From Anaerolineae bacterium (GTDB lineage: Bacteria > Chloroflexota > Anaerolineae > JACIWR01), in NCBI GenBank assembly GCA_021162125.1, contig JAGGZG010000403.1:1-5105 (forward strand): DNA of 5,105 bases, read 5' to 3'. Both the position numbers and the translations under genes were made by a program. Below, one piece after another: positions 1-5,105 of the stretch. The notes beneath the pieces are model-generated. The model saw only the letters and a program-made list of their open reading frames with translations, was not told the DNA's origin and made no database searches. The first letter of the stretch is position 1. Each line of letters opens with the position of its first letter.

Positions 1-1
1 C

Positions 2-7
2 TATAAT
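2..7 (+). promoter_or_regulatory. -10 promoter element for the tig-clpP-clpX operon
   Basis: A perfect TATAAT hexamer lies at the left edge, 41 nt upstream of the tig TTG start. Transcription would begin near position 13-15 and give a leader of about 35 nt. The matching -35 box would fall outside the window, so only half of the promoter can be seen. The position fits a housekeeping sigma-70/SigA promoter for the operon. Confidence 0.55.
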
Positions 8-48
8 GCCGAGTCGATCACAACTATACTTTATGAAGGGGTGTACTG

Positions 49-1530
49 TTGAAAGTCACAACGGAAGAACTAGAGAACTGCCAGATGGCGATGACGATCG
101 AGGTGGAGGACGCTGAAGTAGAGAAAGCGCTACGGAGCGCTGCCCGTGTCCTCTCCCGTAAACTCAATATCCCGGGGTTCCGTCCGGGCAAGGCTCCGTA
201 CAACATCGTCGTGCGTCACGTGGGCATCGAGGCCATTCGGGATCAGGCGTTAGATGGCCTGGCTGGGAAGTCCTATCAGCAGGCGCTGAAGGAAGAGGAG
301 ATCGAACCCTATGCCCCTGCATCGCTGGAAGAGGTAACGTGGGACCCGCTCACCCTGCACCTGACGATCCCTATGCCCCCGCGCGTTGATCTGGGGACCT
401 ATCGTGAGCTGCGTCTGGCACCGGAGGAGGTCACGGTCACAGACGAGCAGGTCAACGAGGTGCTGGAACAAATACAGAAGCGGAACATACTGTGGCAGCC
501 GGTGGAGCGCCCCGCACAGCTTGGGGACATGGTGACGGTAGACGTTGAGGCCACTGTGGATGGGGAGGAGGTTCTCAGCTACGAGGGGCGCGAGATGATC
601 CTGCGTACGAATTCTCGCTATCCGGTGCCAGGCTTTGGCCAGGCCCTGGTGGGTATGCGGGCCGGCGAGGAGAAGGTCTTCGACCTGCCCTTCCCGGAGA
701 ACTACCATCGTCAGGACCTCGCTGGTCGCCAGGCCAGATTCCACGTATTGATGGATAGCGTCAAGGAAGAAGTGATTCCCCCTGTGGACGATGCACTGGC
801 AATGACGGTCGGTTACGAGTCGGCGGAGGAGCTCAAGGAAGCGGTCCGCAGCGAGTTGCTGCAACAAGCTCAGCGCGAGGCCGACGAACGATACGTCAAC
901 ACAGTGCTGGAGCGCGTCGTTGAAGAGGCAACCATCGCTTTCCCACCAATAATGTTGGAGCGCGAGATTGACGACATCGTCAAGGAGCAAGATCAGCGGC
1001 TCAAACAACGGGGTATGGAGCTGGCGGAGTTCCTGAAGATACGCAACCAGACCCTGGAGGAATTCCGCGAAGAATTGCGGCCTCACGCCGAGAAACGCCT
1101 GCGCCAGGCCCTGGTCCTGGGTGAGGTGATAAAAGCCGAGCAACTCACGCTGGAGAATGAAGAAGTGGACGAGGAAATCGAACGGCGCTCTCTGTTAATG
1201 GGCGAGCAGGCCGACGAGTTCCGGGAGGTATTATCCTCTCCCATCGGCAGGTTCTCGGTGGGCAACAACTTACTAACCCGAAAGGCCCTGGAGCGGCTGG
1301 TGGCCATCGCCAAGGGTGAGGCACCAGAACTTCAGCCGGAGGGAGAGGCAGAAGAGGCCGAAAGCGCCGAGGTGGAGACGTCCGCCACAGAGCCGCTGGT
1401 CGAGGAGCAGCCCGGTGACCGGCAAGCCGAAGTGGCCGAAAGCGCCGAGGCAGAGACGTCCACCGCAGAGCCGCTGGTCGAGGAACAGCCCGGTGACCGG
1501 CAAGCCGAAGTAGCCGAAAGTGCCGAGTAG
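49..1530 (+). CDS. tig: Trigger factor, ribosome-associated chaperone / peptidyl-prolyl isomerase
   Basis: Trigger factor docks at the ribosome exit tunnel and shields and folds nascent chains in the cytoplasm. Residues 1 to about 115 are the ribosome-binding domain, with the signature GFRPGKAP at 43-50. Residues about 157-240 form the FKBP-type isomerase domain, with PGFGQALVGM at 194-203 and a FPENYH segment. Residues about 245-420 form the SurA-like helical chaperone domain. The protein has 493 residues against 432 in E. coli. The excess is mostly an acidic, low-complexity tail (about 425-493) with a 26-residue tandem repeat. The start is TTG at 49, because GAAGGGG at 35-41 sits 7 nt upstream and an in-frame TGA at 34-36 rules out a longer form, apart from a CTG at 46. 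It is the first gene of an operon with clpP and clpX. Identification is secure from the domain order and ribosome-binding signature. Confidence 0.96.
   Translation: MKVTTEELENCQMAMTIEVEDAEVEKALRSAARVLSRKLNIPGFRPGKAPYNIVVRHVGIEAIRDQALDGLAGKSYQQALKEEEIEPYAPASLEEVTWDPLTLHLTIPMPPRVDLGTYRELRLAPEEVTVTDEQVNEVLEQIQKRNILWQPVERPAQLGDMVTVDVEATVDGEEVLSYEGREMILRTNSRYPVPGFGQALVGMRAGEEKVFDLPFPENYHRQDLAGRQARFHVLMDSVKEEVIPPVDDALAMTVGYESAEELKEAVRSELLQQAQREADERYVNTVLERVVEEATIAFPPIMLEREIDDIVKEQDQRLKQRGMELAEFLKIRNQTLEEFREELRPHAEKRLRQALVLGEVIKAEQLTLENEEVDEEIERRSLLMGEQADEFREVLSSPIGRFSVGNNLLTRKALERLVAIAKGEAPELQPEGEAEEAESAEVETSATEPLVEEQPGDRQAEVAESAEAETSTAEPLVEEQPGDRQAEVAESAE
1357..1527 (+). repeat. 78-bp in-frame tandem repeat (2.2 copies) in the tig 3' end
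   Basis: Copy 1 spans 1357-1434 and copy 2 spans 1435-1512. A 15-nt partial third copy at 1513-1527 runs into the stop codon. By direct comparison the two full copies differ at 6 of 78 positions. The unit encodes 26 residues, starting AESAE and containing EPLVEEQPGDRQAEV. Three residues differ between copies (V to A, and an AT/TA swap). Because 78 is a multiple of three, every reading frame stays open through the repeat, which explains the spurious overlapping ORFs here. The encoded tail is acidic, rich in Ala, Glu and Pro, and probably disordered. Confidence 0.95.
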
Positions 1531-1570
1531 GAGAGACGACATGAAGACTTACAGAAGGAGACGGATTGTG
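1529..1570 (+). promoter_or_regulatory. Double translation-initiation region of clpP
   Basis: Two ribosome-binding site and start-codon pairs lie in the same frame. AGGAGA (1529-1534), which includes the last two bases of the tig TAG stop, is 6 nt before ATG 1541. AAGGAG (1555-1560) is 7 nt before GTG 1568. The first suggests translational coupling to tig. The second gives a protein beginning MNSLIPMVIES, closer to the usual ClpP N-terminus. Which one is used cannot be settled from sequence alone. Confidence 0.6.
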
Positions 1571-2182
1571 AACAGCTTGATCCCGATGGTGATTGAGAGC
1601 ACAGGACGAGGGGAACGAGCCTACGACATCTATTCCCTCCTCCTGAAGGAGCGCATTATCTTTCTGGGCTCGCCGATCAACGATCAGGTGTCGAACTTGA
1701 TCGTGGCCCAGTTGCTATATTTGGACCGCGAGGATCCGGAGAAGGAGATTTCACTGTACATCAACTGCCCCGGCGGGGAGATATACCCGGGCCTGGCCAT
1801 TTACGATACCATGCAGCAGGTGCGGGCTCCGGTTTCGACCATTGCCGTGGGCTGGACGGCCAGCATGGGCACGGTTCTGCTGGCAGCGGGCGCTAAGGGC
1901 CGCCGTTACGCTTTGCCCCACGCCACGATCCACATGCATCCGGCCGGCGGCGGTGCGCGGGGTGCTGCGCCCGACGTAGAGCGCCAGATTAAAGAGCTCA
2001 TGCGCATGCAGGACTTGCTGCGCAGCCTGCTGGCCAAGCACACCGGTCAGCCAATGGAGCGAATTATCGAGGATTTCGACCGGGACTACTTCATGGACGC
2101 TGAATCGGCGGTGGCTTACGGCATCATTGATGAGGTACTCAGACCTATCAAGGAAGAAGAAGAGGATGAAAATGCTGAGTAG
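1541..2182 (+). CDS. clpP: ATP-dependent Clp protease proteolytic subunit ClpP
   Basis: ClpP is the serine peptidase that forms a double heptameric barrel and degrades chains fed by ClpX or another Clp ATPase. From ATG 1541 it has 213 residues (family about 195-210). The catalytic triad is visible: Ser108 in TASMG, His133 in IHMHP, and Asp182 in DRDYF. The handle region GGGARG (136-141) and the region LKERIIFLG (35-43) also match the family. The residues after the catalytic His read HPAGGG instead of the common HQPLGG, and the Ser motif is GWTASMG rather than GQAASMG. The C-terminus ends in an acidic run (about 204-213). An alternative start at GTG 1568 would remove nine residues, including the basic stretch RRRR. 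The gene is sandwiched between tig and clpX, with the clpX start overlapping its end. Identification is secure; the exact start is not. Confidence 0.95.
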   Translation: MKTYRRRRIVNSLIPMVIESTGRGERAYDIYSLLLKERIIFLGSPINDQVSNLIVAQLLYLDREDPEKEISLYINCPGGEIYPGLAIYDTMQQVRAPVSTIAVGWTASMGTVLLAAGAKGRRYALPHATIHMHPAGGGARGAAPDVERQIKELMRMQDLLRSLLAKHTGQPMERIIEDFDRDYFMDAESAVAYGIIDEVLRPIKEEEEDENAE

Positions 2183-2198
2183 CGTGAGGCCGTCAATG
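2160..2198 (+). promoter_or_regulatory. clpX translation-initiation region overlapping the clpP 3' end
   Basis: Three in-frame ATG codons are possible clpX starts: 2166, 2172 and 2196. AAGAGG at 2160-2165 is 6 nt before ATG 2172, and GAGG at 2186-2189 is 6 nt before ATG 2196. ATG 2166 has only a weaker AGGAAG at 2151-2156. The purine-rich codons for the acidic ClpP tail therefore also serve as ribosome-binding sequence. The clpP stop (2180-2182) lies inside the overlap if 2166 or 2172 is used, which suggests coupled translation. Confidence 0.5.
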
Positions 2199-3530
2199 AA
2201 GCGAGGTTGCTCTTTCTGTGGCCGGAGTGAGGACGAAGTTAAACGACTGATCGCTGGCCCAGACTCGGTCTACATCTGCGATGAGTGCGTCGAGTTGTGC
2301 CAGGAGATCCTCGAAGAAGACGAGGTGTCAGAGCAGAGCCAGCCGTTGGCTCTGGAGCACATCCCTACCCCACAGGCCATCTACGAGTACCTGGATCAGT
2401 ACGTGATCGGCCAGGAGCGGGCCAAGAAGGTACTCTCCGTGGCCGTATACAACCATTACAAGCGTATAGCCTCCGGTTCACAGATGGATGGCGTGGAGCT
2501 GGAGAAAAGCAACATTCTGCTCATCGGCCCAACGGGATGCGGCAAGACCCTGCTGGCACAGACGCTGGCCAAGTTCCTGGACGTACCCTTCTGCATCGCC
2601 GACGCCACTTCCCTCACTGAGGCGGGCTACGTCGGCGAGGACGTGGAGAATATCCTGCTGCGTTTGTTGCAGGTGGCCGACATGGACGCCGCCCGCGCGG
2701 AGCGGGGGATCATCTACATTGACGAGATAGATAAAACCGCGCGCAAGAGCGGTGATAATCCCTCTATCACCCGCGACGTGTCGGGCGAGGGGGTACAACA
2801 GGCTCTACTTAAGATCGTCGAGGGGACGGTGGCCAATGTGCCGCCGCAGGGTGGACGCAAGCACCCTCACCAGGACTTCATCCAGCTCGACACCTCGAAT
2901 ATTCTGTTCATCTGCGGTGGGATGTTCGACGGGCTGGAAAAAATCATCGCCGAACGGTTGGGCACCAAAGGCCGCCTGGGATTTGTGCGCGAGAGGAGAG
3001 ATGGGGAACACGTTCCGGGGGAAAGCAAAGGCGAAGAAGCGACCAGCGAAGAAGAGCGCGAGCTGCGGCGCACCCTCCGCGATCTCAAACGCAGAGCTCG
3101 CCTCCTACGCCAGGTGATCCCGGATGACCTGTTGAAGTACGGGCTGATACCGGAGTTTGTGGGGCGTCTACCGGTGGTGGTTAGCGTGGACCCCATTGAC
3201 GAGGAGATAATGCATCGCATCCTGGTAGAGCCCAAGAACGCTATCGTTCGCCAGTTCCAGAAGATGTTTGAGGTAGAGGGTGTGGAGTTGATCTTCACCG
3301 ACGAGGCACTGCGGGAGGTAGCCCGCCGCGCGCTGGCCCGCCGGATCGGGGCGCGAGGCTTGCGGGCAATCGTCGAGGAGCGACTGCTGGAGACGATGTA
3401 CGAACTGCCCAGCCGGCAGGACGTGGCCCGCTGTGAGATCACCGCCGAGGTGATCCGGGGTGAAGCCGAGCCAATTTTGTACGATAAGCAAGGACAGCGC
3501 ATCGGGGAAGAGTTGGACAAGGCAGCGTAA
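2172..3530 (+). CDS. clpX: ATP-dependent Clp protease ATP-binding subunit ClpX
   Basis: ClpX is the hexameric AAA+ unfoldase that recognises tagged substrates, unfolds them and translocates them into ClpP. From ATG 2172 it has 452 residues (E. coli about 424). The N-terminal zinc-binding domain has Cys13, Cys16, Cys36 and Cys39. Walker A is GPTGCGKT (119-126) and Walker B is IIYIDEID (180-187). Pore loop 1 is GYVG (152-155) and the RKH loop is GGRKHP (227-232). Sensor 2 is GARGLR (393-398). The ClpP-docking loop has LGF (269-271) but is followed by about 43 residues before IPDDLLKYG, against about 19 in E. coli. The extra residues are highly charged and look helical, and the frame is continuous. 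ATG 2172 was chosen for its spaced AAGAGG; 2166 or 2196 are possible and change only the poorly conserved leader. It is the last gene of the operon, followed by a terminator. Confidence 0.96.
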   Translation: MLSSVRPSMKRGCSFCGRSEDEVKRLIAGPDSVYICDECVELCQEILEEDEVSEQSQPLALEHIPTPQAIYEYLDQYVIGQERAKKVLSVAVYNHYKRIASGSQMDGVELEKSNILLIGPTGCGKTLLAQTLAKFLDVPFCIADATSLTEAGYVGEDVENILLRLLQVADMDAARAERGIIYIDEIDKTARKSGDNPSITRDVSGEGVQQALLKIVEGTVANVPPQGGRKHPHQDFIQLDTSNILFICGGMFDGLEKIIAERLGTKGRLGFVRERRDGEHVPGESKGEEATSEEERELRRTLRDLKRRARLLRQVIPDDLLKYGLIPEFVGRLPVVVSVDPIDEEIMHRILVEPKNAIVRQFQKMFEVEGVELIFTDEALREVARRALARRIGARGLRAIVEERLLETMYELPSRQDVARCEITAEVIRGEAEPILYDKQGQRIGEELDKAA

Positions 3531-3550
3531 AGCCCGCCAGACCAGAAATG

Positions 3551-3590
3551 AAACCTCCCGCAGGTTCCCGAAACCTGCGGGAGGTTTTTT
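3551..3590 (+). terminator. Rho-independent terminator after clpX, probably bidirectional
   Basis: A perfect 16-bp stem pairs 3551-3566 with 3572-3587. The loop is 5 nt (CCCGA), and a T tract fills 3585-3590. The hairpin begins 20 nt after the clpX stop. In the other direction the same hairpin immediately follows the minus-strand hydrolase gene, whose TAA (3591-3589) overlaps the T tract. On the minus strand the tail reads GGTTTCATTTC, a weaker U-rich run, so termination there may be less efficient. Confidence 0.93.
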
Positions 3591-4203
3591 ATCTCTCCAG
3601 TGGCAGGATGACGACCTCGCCCCCGTAGAGTTCCCGGAAACGCTCTGCGTCCGCTCTGGAGCCGACGATCTCCCCGTAGTGCATGGGGATGGCTACTTTG
3701 GGATTGATAGCTTTGGCCGCATTAGCAGCCTCGTCGGCGGTCATCACGTAGGTGCCGCTCACCGGCAGCAGGGCAATGTCCACTTTGAAGTCCTTCATCT
3801 CTGGAATGAAGTCGGTGTCACCGGCGTGATAGATGCGCTGCCCGTCCACGGTGATGATGAACCCGACGTGTCCGGCATCCCTGGGATGGAACTTCTTGTT
3901 GACGTTGTAGGCGGGCACGACTTCAATGGGGATGCCTTTCACGGTCAGGCTATCGCCGGGCTTGACCACCCGCACGTCCCCCTTGAGCTTTTTGGCAGCA
4001 GCGGCGATGGTCACTATCACAGTGTCCGCCTTGCTGATCTTGGCCACGTCTTCGGGCGAGCAGTGGTCGTAGTGATCGTGGGTGACGAGCACCAGGTCAG
4101 CTTGCGGCACACCGGCGGGCAGTTGCCAGGGATCCACGTAGATCGTCGCCGGGCCATCAATGCGAAAGCTATCGTGGCCCAGCCAATGGATGTTCTCTAC
4201 CAT
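3589..4203 (-). CDS. Metallo-beta-lactamase-fold metal-dependent hydrolase (UlaG/UPF0173-like)
   Basis: This is a predicted soluble, cytoplasmic metal-dependent hydrolase of 204 residues; the substrate is unknown. The N-terminus IHWLGHDSFRI is typical of the Lactamase_B_3 / UlaG-like branch. The metal-binding motif HDHYDH is at 42-47 (His42, His44, Asp46, His47). A likely bridging Asp129 lies in YHAGDTD, and a late His175 lies in PMHYG. The third site-1 ligand is not obvious; His112 in GHVGF is a candidate. The start at 4203 is set by GGAGGTG 6 nt upstream. A longer in-frame extension reaches 4404 but lacks conservation-like sequence and would run through the promoter. There is no signal peptide. 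It has its own promoter, converges on clpX and ends in the shared terminator. Family assignment is firm. A role like UlaG (ascorbate-6-phosphate lactonase) or RNA processing should not be assumed. Confidence 0.9.
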   Translation of the reverse strand: MVENIHWLGHDSFRIDGPATIYVDPWQLPAGVPQADLVLVTHDHYDHCSPEDVAKISKADTVIVTIAAAAKKLKGDVRVVKPGDSLTVKGIPIEVVPAYNVNKKFHPRDAGHVGFIITVDGQRIYHAGDTDFIPEMKDFKVDIALLPVSGTYVMTADEAANAAKAINPKVAIPMHYGEIVGSRADAERFRELYGGEVVILPLER

Positions 4204-4209
4204 TTTACT

Positions 4210-4216
4210 CACCTCC
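4210..4216 (-). promoter_or_regulatory. Ribosome-binding site of the MBL-fold hydrolase
   Basis: On the minus strand the sequence reads GGAGGTG, followed by a 6-nt spacer and ATG (4203-4201). It is a near-perfect anti-16S match and decides the start codon against the upstream in-frame ATG at 4218, which itself overlaps the site. Confidence 0.85.
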
Positions 4217-4270
4217 ATTATCAGATCAGAATCAACGCGATGCCTGTCGAGGCGCTCTCGATGCAGTTTC

Positions 4271-4299
4271 AGTATAGCACGTTCACTGAGCCGTGTCAA
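4271..4299 (-). promoter_or_regulatory. Sigma-70 type promoter of the MBL-fold hydrolase
   Basis: Read on the minus strand, TTGACA (4299-4294) is a perfect -35 box. It is followed by 17 nt and TATACT (4276-4271), one mismatch from the -10 consensus. Initiation near 4264 would give a leader of about 60 nt. The -35 box is overlapped by the near-palindrome CAACAGTTG (4297-4305). Confidence 0.85.
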
Positions 4300-4327
4300 C
4301 AGTTGGCGTGCTCGGGATATTTTCCGG

Positions 4328-4356
4328 TTGACGATGTGTGATTTGCAGGGTATAAT
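4328..4356 (+). promoter_or_regulatory. Sigma-70 type promoter of the zinc-ribbon membrane protein gene
   Basis: TTGACG (4328-4333) and a perfect TATAAT (4351-4356) are separated by exactly 17 nt. Transcription from near 4363 would give a leader of about 76 nt before the ATG at 4439. Its -35 box lies 28 nt from the -35 box of the divergent leftward promoter, so the two polymerase sites are back to back and close. Confidence 0.88.
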
Positions 4357-4389
4357 ACATTCAGGGGGTCTGGGCACATTTTTGACATT

Positions 4390-4409
4390 AACAATCGCCA
4401 ACAATCGCC
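4390..4409 (+). repeat. Perfect 10-bp tandem duplication in the leader
   Basis: The unit AACAATCGCC occurs twice in direct succession (4390-4399 and 4400-4409). It lies between the promoter and the ribosome-binding site AAGGAGG (4424-4430). It could be a protein-binding site or a replication-slippage duplication; the sequence does not say which. Confidence 0.9.
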
Positions 4410-4438
4410 GTATTCACGTAACCAAGGAGGTTAAGCCG

Positions 4439-4834
4439 ATGAAGTGCCCCAACTGTGGATTTGAGGTCGCGGAAGGCGATCTTTTCTGCGGAGAGTGTGG
4501 AACCCCCATGCCAGCACCCGCCCCATCTCCTGCCGGGCCAGCCTATGCTCCTCCATCCCTGCCGTCCCAACAGGAAGGCCCGTTGCCCAATTGGGCCTAC
4601 ATAGTCCTGGCCGTTTTGAGCGGACTGTTCGGCCTGACCAGTTGCATCTGCCTGCCGATCTGCTTTGGGCCGCTGGGTATTGCCTCGGGCCTGGTGCTCC
4701 TGACGAGCAAGAATAAAACCTACAAGTACCTCGGCATCGGGATGGCCATCTTCTCGGCTGTTCTCACGATCCTGGGCTTCGTGTTCGGCGCGACCATGGC
4801 CGTCTTGCCCCAGTTGATGGAGTCCACTCAATAA
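4439..4834 (+). CDS. Zinc-ribbon membrane protein of unknown function
   Basis: This 131-residue protein is not assigned to a named function. An N-terminal zinc ribbon (Cys3, Cys6, Cys17, Cys20; CPNCG and CGECG knuckles) is followed by a Pro/Ala-rich linker at about 22-50. A hydrophobic region runs from about 52 to 90, probably two membrane helices joined by a Cys-rich turn (CICLPIC, 69-75). Another helix spans about 98-122. The layout resembles zinc-ribbon plus DUF4190-like small membrane proteins. The ribbon has no signal peptide before it, so it probably faces the cytoplasm. The start is fixed by AAGGAGG (4424-4430) 8 nt upstream. The gene ends in TAA directly followed by TAG. It has its own promoter, and the downstream ATPase starts 39 nt later without a visible terminator, so the two are likely co-transcribed. 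A regulatory or sensing role is possible but unproven. Confidence 0.88.
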   Translation: MKCPNCGFEVAEGDLFCGECGTPMPAPAPSPAGPAYAPPSLPSQQEGPLPNWAYIVLAVLSGLFGLTSCICLPICFGPLGIASGLVLLTSKNKTYKYLGIGMAIFSAVLTILGFVFGATMAVLPQLMESTQ

Positions 4835-4873
4835 TAGCGGGGTTTGTAGCCGGCCACTGAGGAAGGGATCACG

Positions 4874-5105
4874 TTGAGCACGGATGAATCGCGTCCTCTC
4901 GTCGGACGCAAAGAGCAAATATCCCGCTTTCGGGTCCACCTGAGACAAGCCCGGGCAGGCCGCGATTTCAGCTTGCTCCTCACCGGCGAGGAGGGCAGCG
5001 GCAAAACCCGGCTTTTGCAGGCATTCCTGGCCGAGGCGGAGGCCGCAGGTTGGGAGGTGCTGGCCGGGCGCTGCGACGAGGACACGGCCAGTGACCCCTA
5101 CGGCC
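4874..5105 (+). CDS. P-loop ATPase, AAA_16-like, N-terminal part (cut by the window end)
   Basis: Only the first 77 codons are present. The N-terminus has RPLVGRKEQ (7-15), the typical entry motif of AAA_16/STAND-like ATPase modules. The strand LLLTG is followed by Walker A GEEGSGKT (38-45), then a helix and a strand containing VLAGRC (62-67), as in this family. Such modules occur in LuxR-type regulators, cyclase- or kinase-linked signalling ATPases and TPR-bearing proteins; which architecture this is cannot be seen. The start is TTG at 4874. An in-frame stop at 4847-4849 leaves it as the only usual start codon before the conserved motif, and AAGGGA (4863-4868) sits 5 nt upstream. It lies 39 nt after the zinc-ribbon gene, probably in the same operon. 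Confidence 0.85.
   Translation, partial: MSTDESRPLVGRKEQISRFRVHLRQARAGRDFSLLLTGEEGSGKTRLLQAFLAEAEAAGWEVLAGRCDEDTASDPYG

Noticed and set aside
250..1143. A 297-codon minus-strand ORF inside tig
   Set aside because: It is fully antisense to trigger factor, whose domain signatures are clear. It is an effect of GC-rich codon use.
1316..1513. Small ORFs in other frames over the tig 3' end, with apparently repeated proteins
   Set aside because: The repeat unit is 78 bp, a multiple of three, so every frame repeats and stays open. The internal repeat does not show that these are coding.
2535..2558. Cys in the ClpX Walker A (GPTGCGKT) as an unusual active site
   Set aside because: The position between the two Gly residues varies in AAA+ proteins, and the essential Gly, Lys and Thr are present.
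3460..4341. A 293-codon plus-strand ORF across the hydrolase gene
   Set aside because: It overlaps the end of clpX, runs through the terminator and lies antisense to a gene with clear metal-binding motifs. It has no recognisable domain or ribosome-binding site, so it is a frame shadow.
4382..4387. A perfect TTGACA as a second promoter for the zinc-ribbon gene
   Set aside because: At 17 nt downstream the hexamer is TCGCCG, which is not a -10 box. The only TATTCA-like sequence is 23 nt away, too far.
4204..4404. N-terminal extension of the MBL-fold hydrolase
   Set aside because: The frame is open to 4404, but the extension crosses the gene's own promoter. A strong ribosome-binding site sits directly before ATG 4203, where the family's usual N-terminus begins.
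4835..4873. A terminator between the zinc-ribbon gene and the ATPase
   Set aside because: Only a short GCCGGC palindrome is present, with no stable stem or T tract.
1..5105. CRISPR arrays, tRNAs, insertion sequences or attachment sites
   Set aside because: Reading the window shows no regularly spaced repeats, cloverleaf-like sequence, transposase motif or terminal inverted repeats.

Overview
The window is a moderately GC-rich stretch of bacterial chromosome. The ClpP N-terminus, the HPAGGG variant after the ClpP catalytic His, the TTG starts and the sigma-70 type promoters suggest a Chloroflexota-like organism (Anaerolineae or a relative). This is inference from protein style only, since no rRNA or other marker gene is present.

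Positions 1-3590 hold a compact protein quality-control operon on the plus strand: tig (trigger factor), clpP (protease) and clpX (unfoldase). A perfect TATAAT lies at the left edge, and a strong rho-independent terminator closes the operon. Trigger factor receives nascent chains at the ribosome, while ClpX unfolds substrates and feeds them to ClpP, so folding and degradation capacity are made from one transcript. The genes are packed tightly: the clpP ribosome-binding site includes the last bases of the tig stop codon, and clpX probably starts inside the end of clpP. All three proteins keep their catalytic or binding signatures. Two carry lineage-type elaborations: a 78-bp tandem repeat coding for an acidic tail on trigger factor, and an enlarged charged insertion in the ClpP-docking (IGF) loop of ClpX.

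Positions 3589-4203 on the minus strand encode a 204-residue metallo-beta-lactamase-fold hydrolase of the UlaG/UPF0173-like type. It converges on clpX and shares the terminator hairpin; its stop codon overlaps the hairpin's T tract. Positions 4204-4438 form a divergent intergenic region with two near-consensus promoters, one for each direction, and a perfect 10-bp tandem duplication in the rightward leader.

Positions 4439-5105 read rightward. First comes a 131-residue zinc-ribbon membrane protein of unknown function. A 39-nt gap follows, then the start of a large-type P-loop ATPase (AAA_16-like, as in many regulatory ATPases), cut by the window edge. These two probably form a transcription unit. 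They are the least explained part of the window, but nothing seen here proves a new system. No RNA genes, CRISPR arrays, insertion sequences or phage signatures were found.
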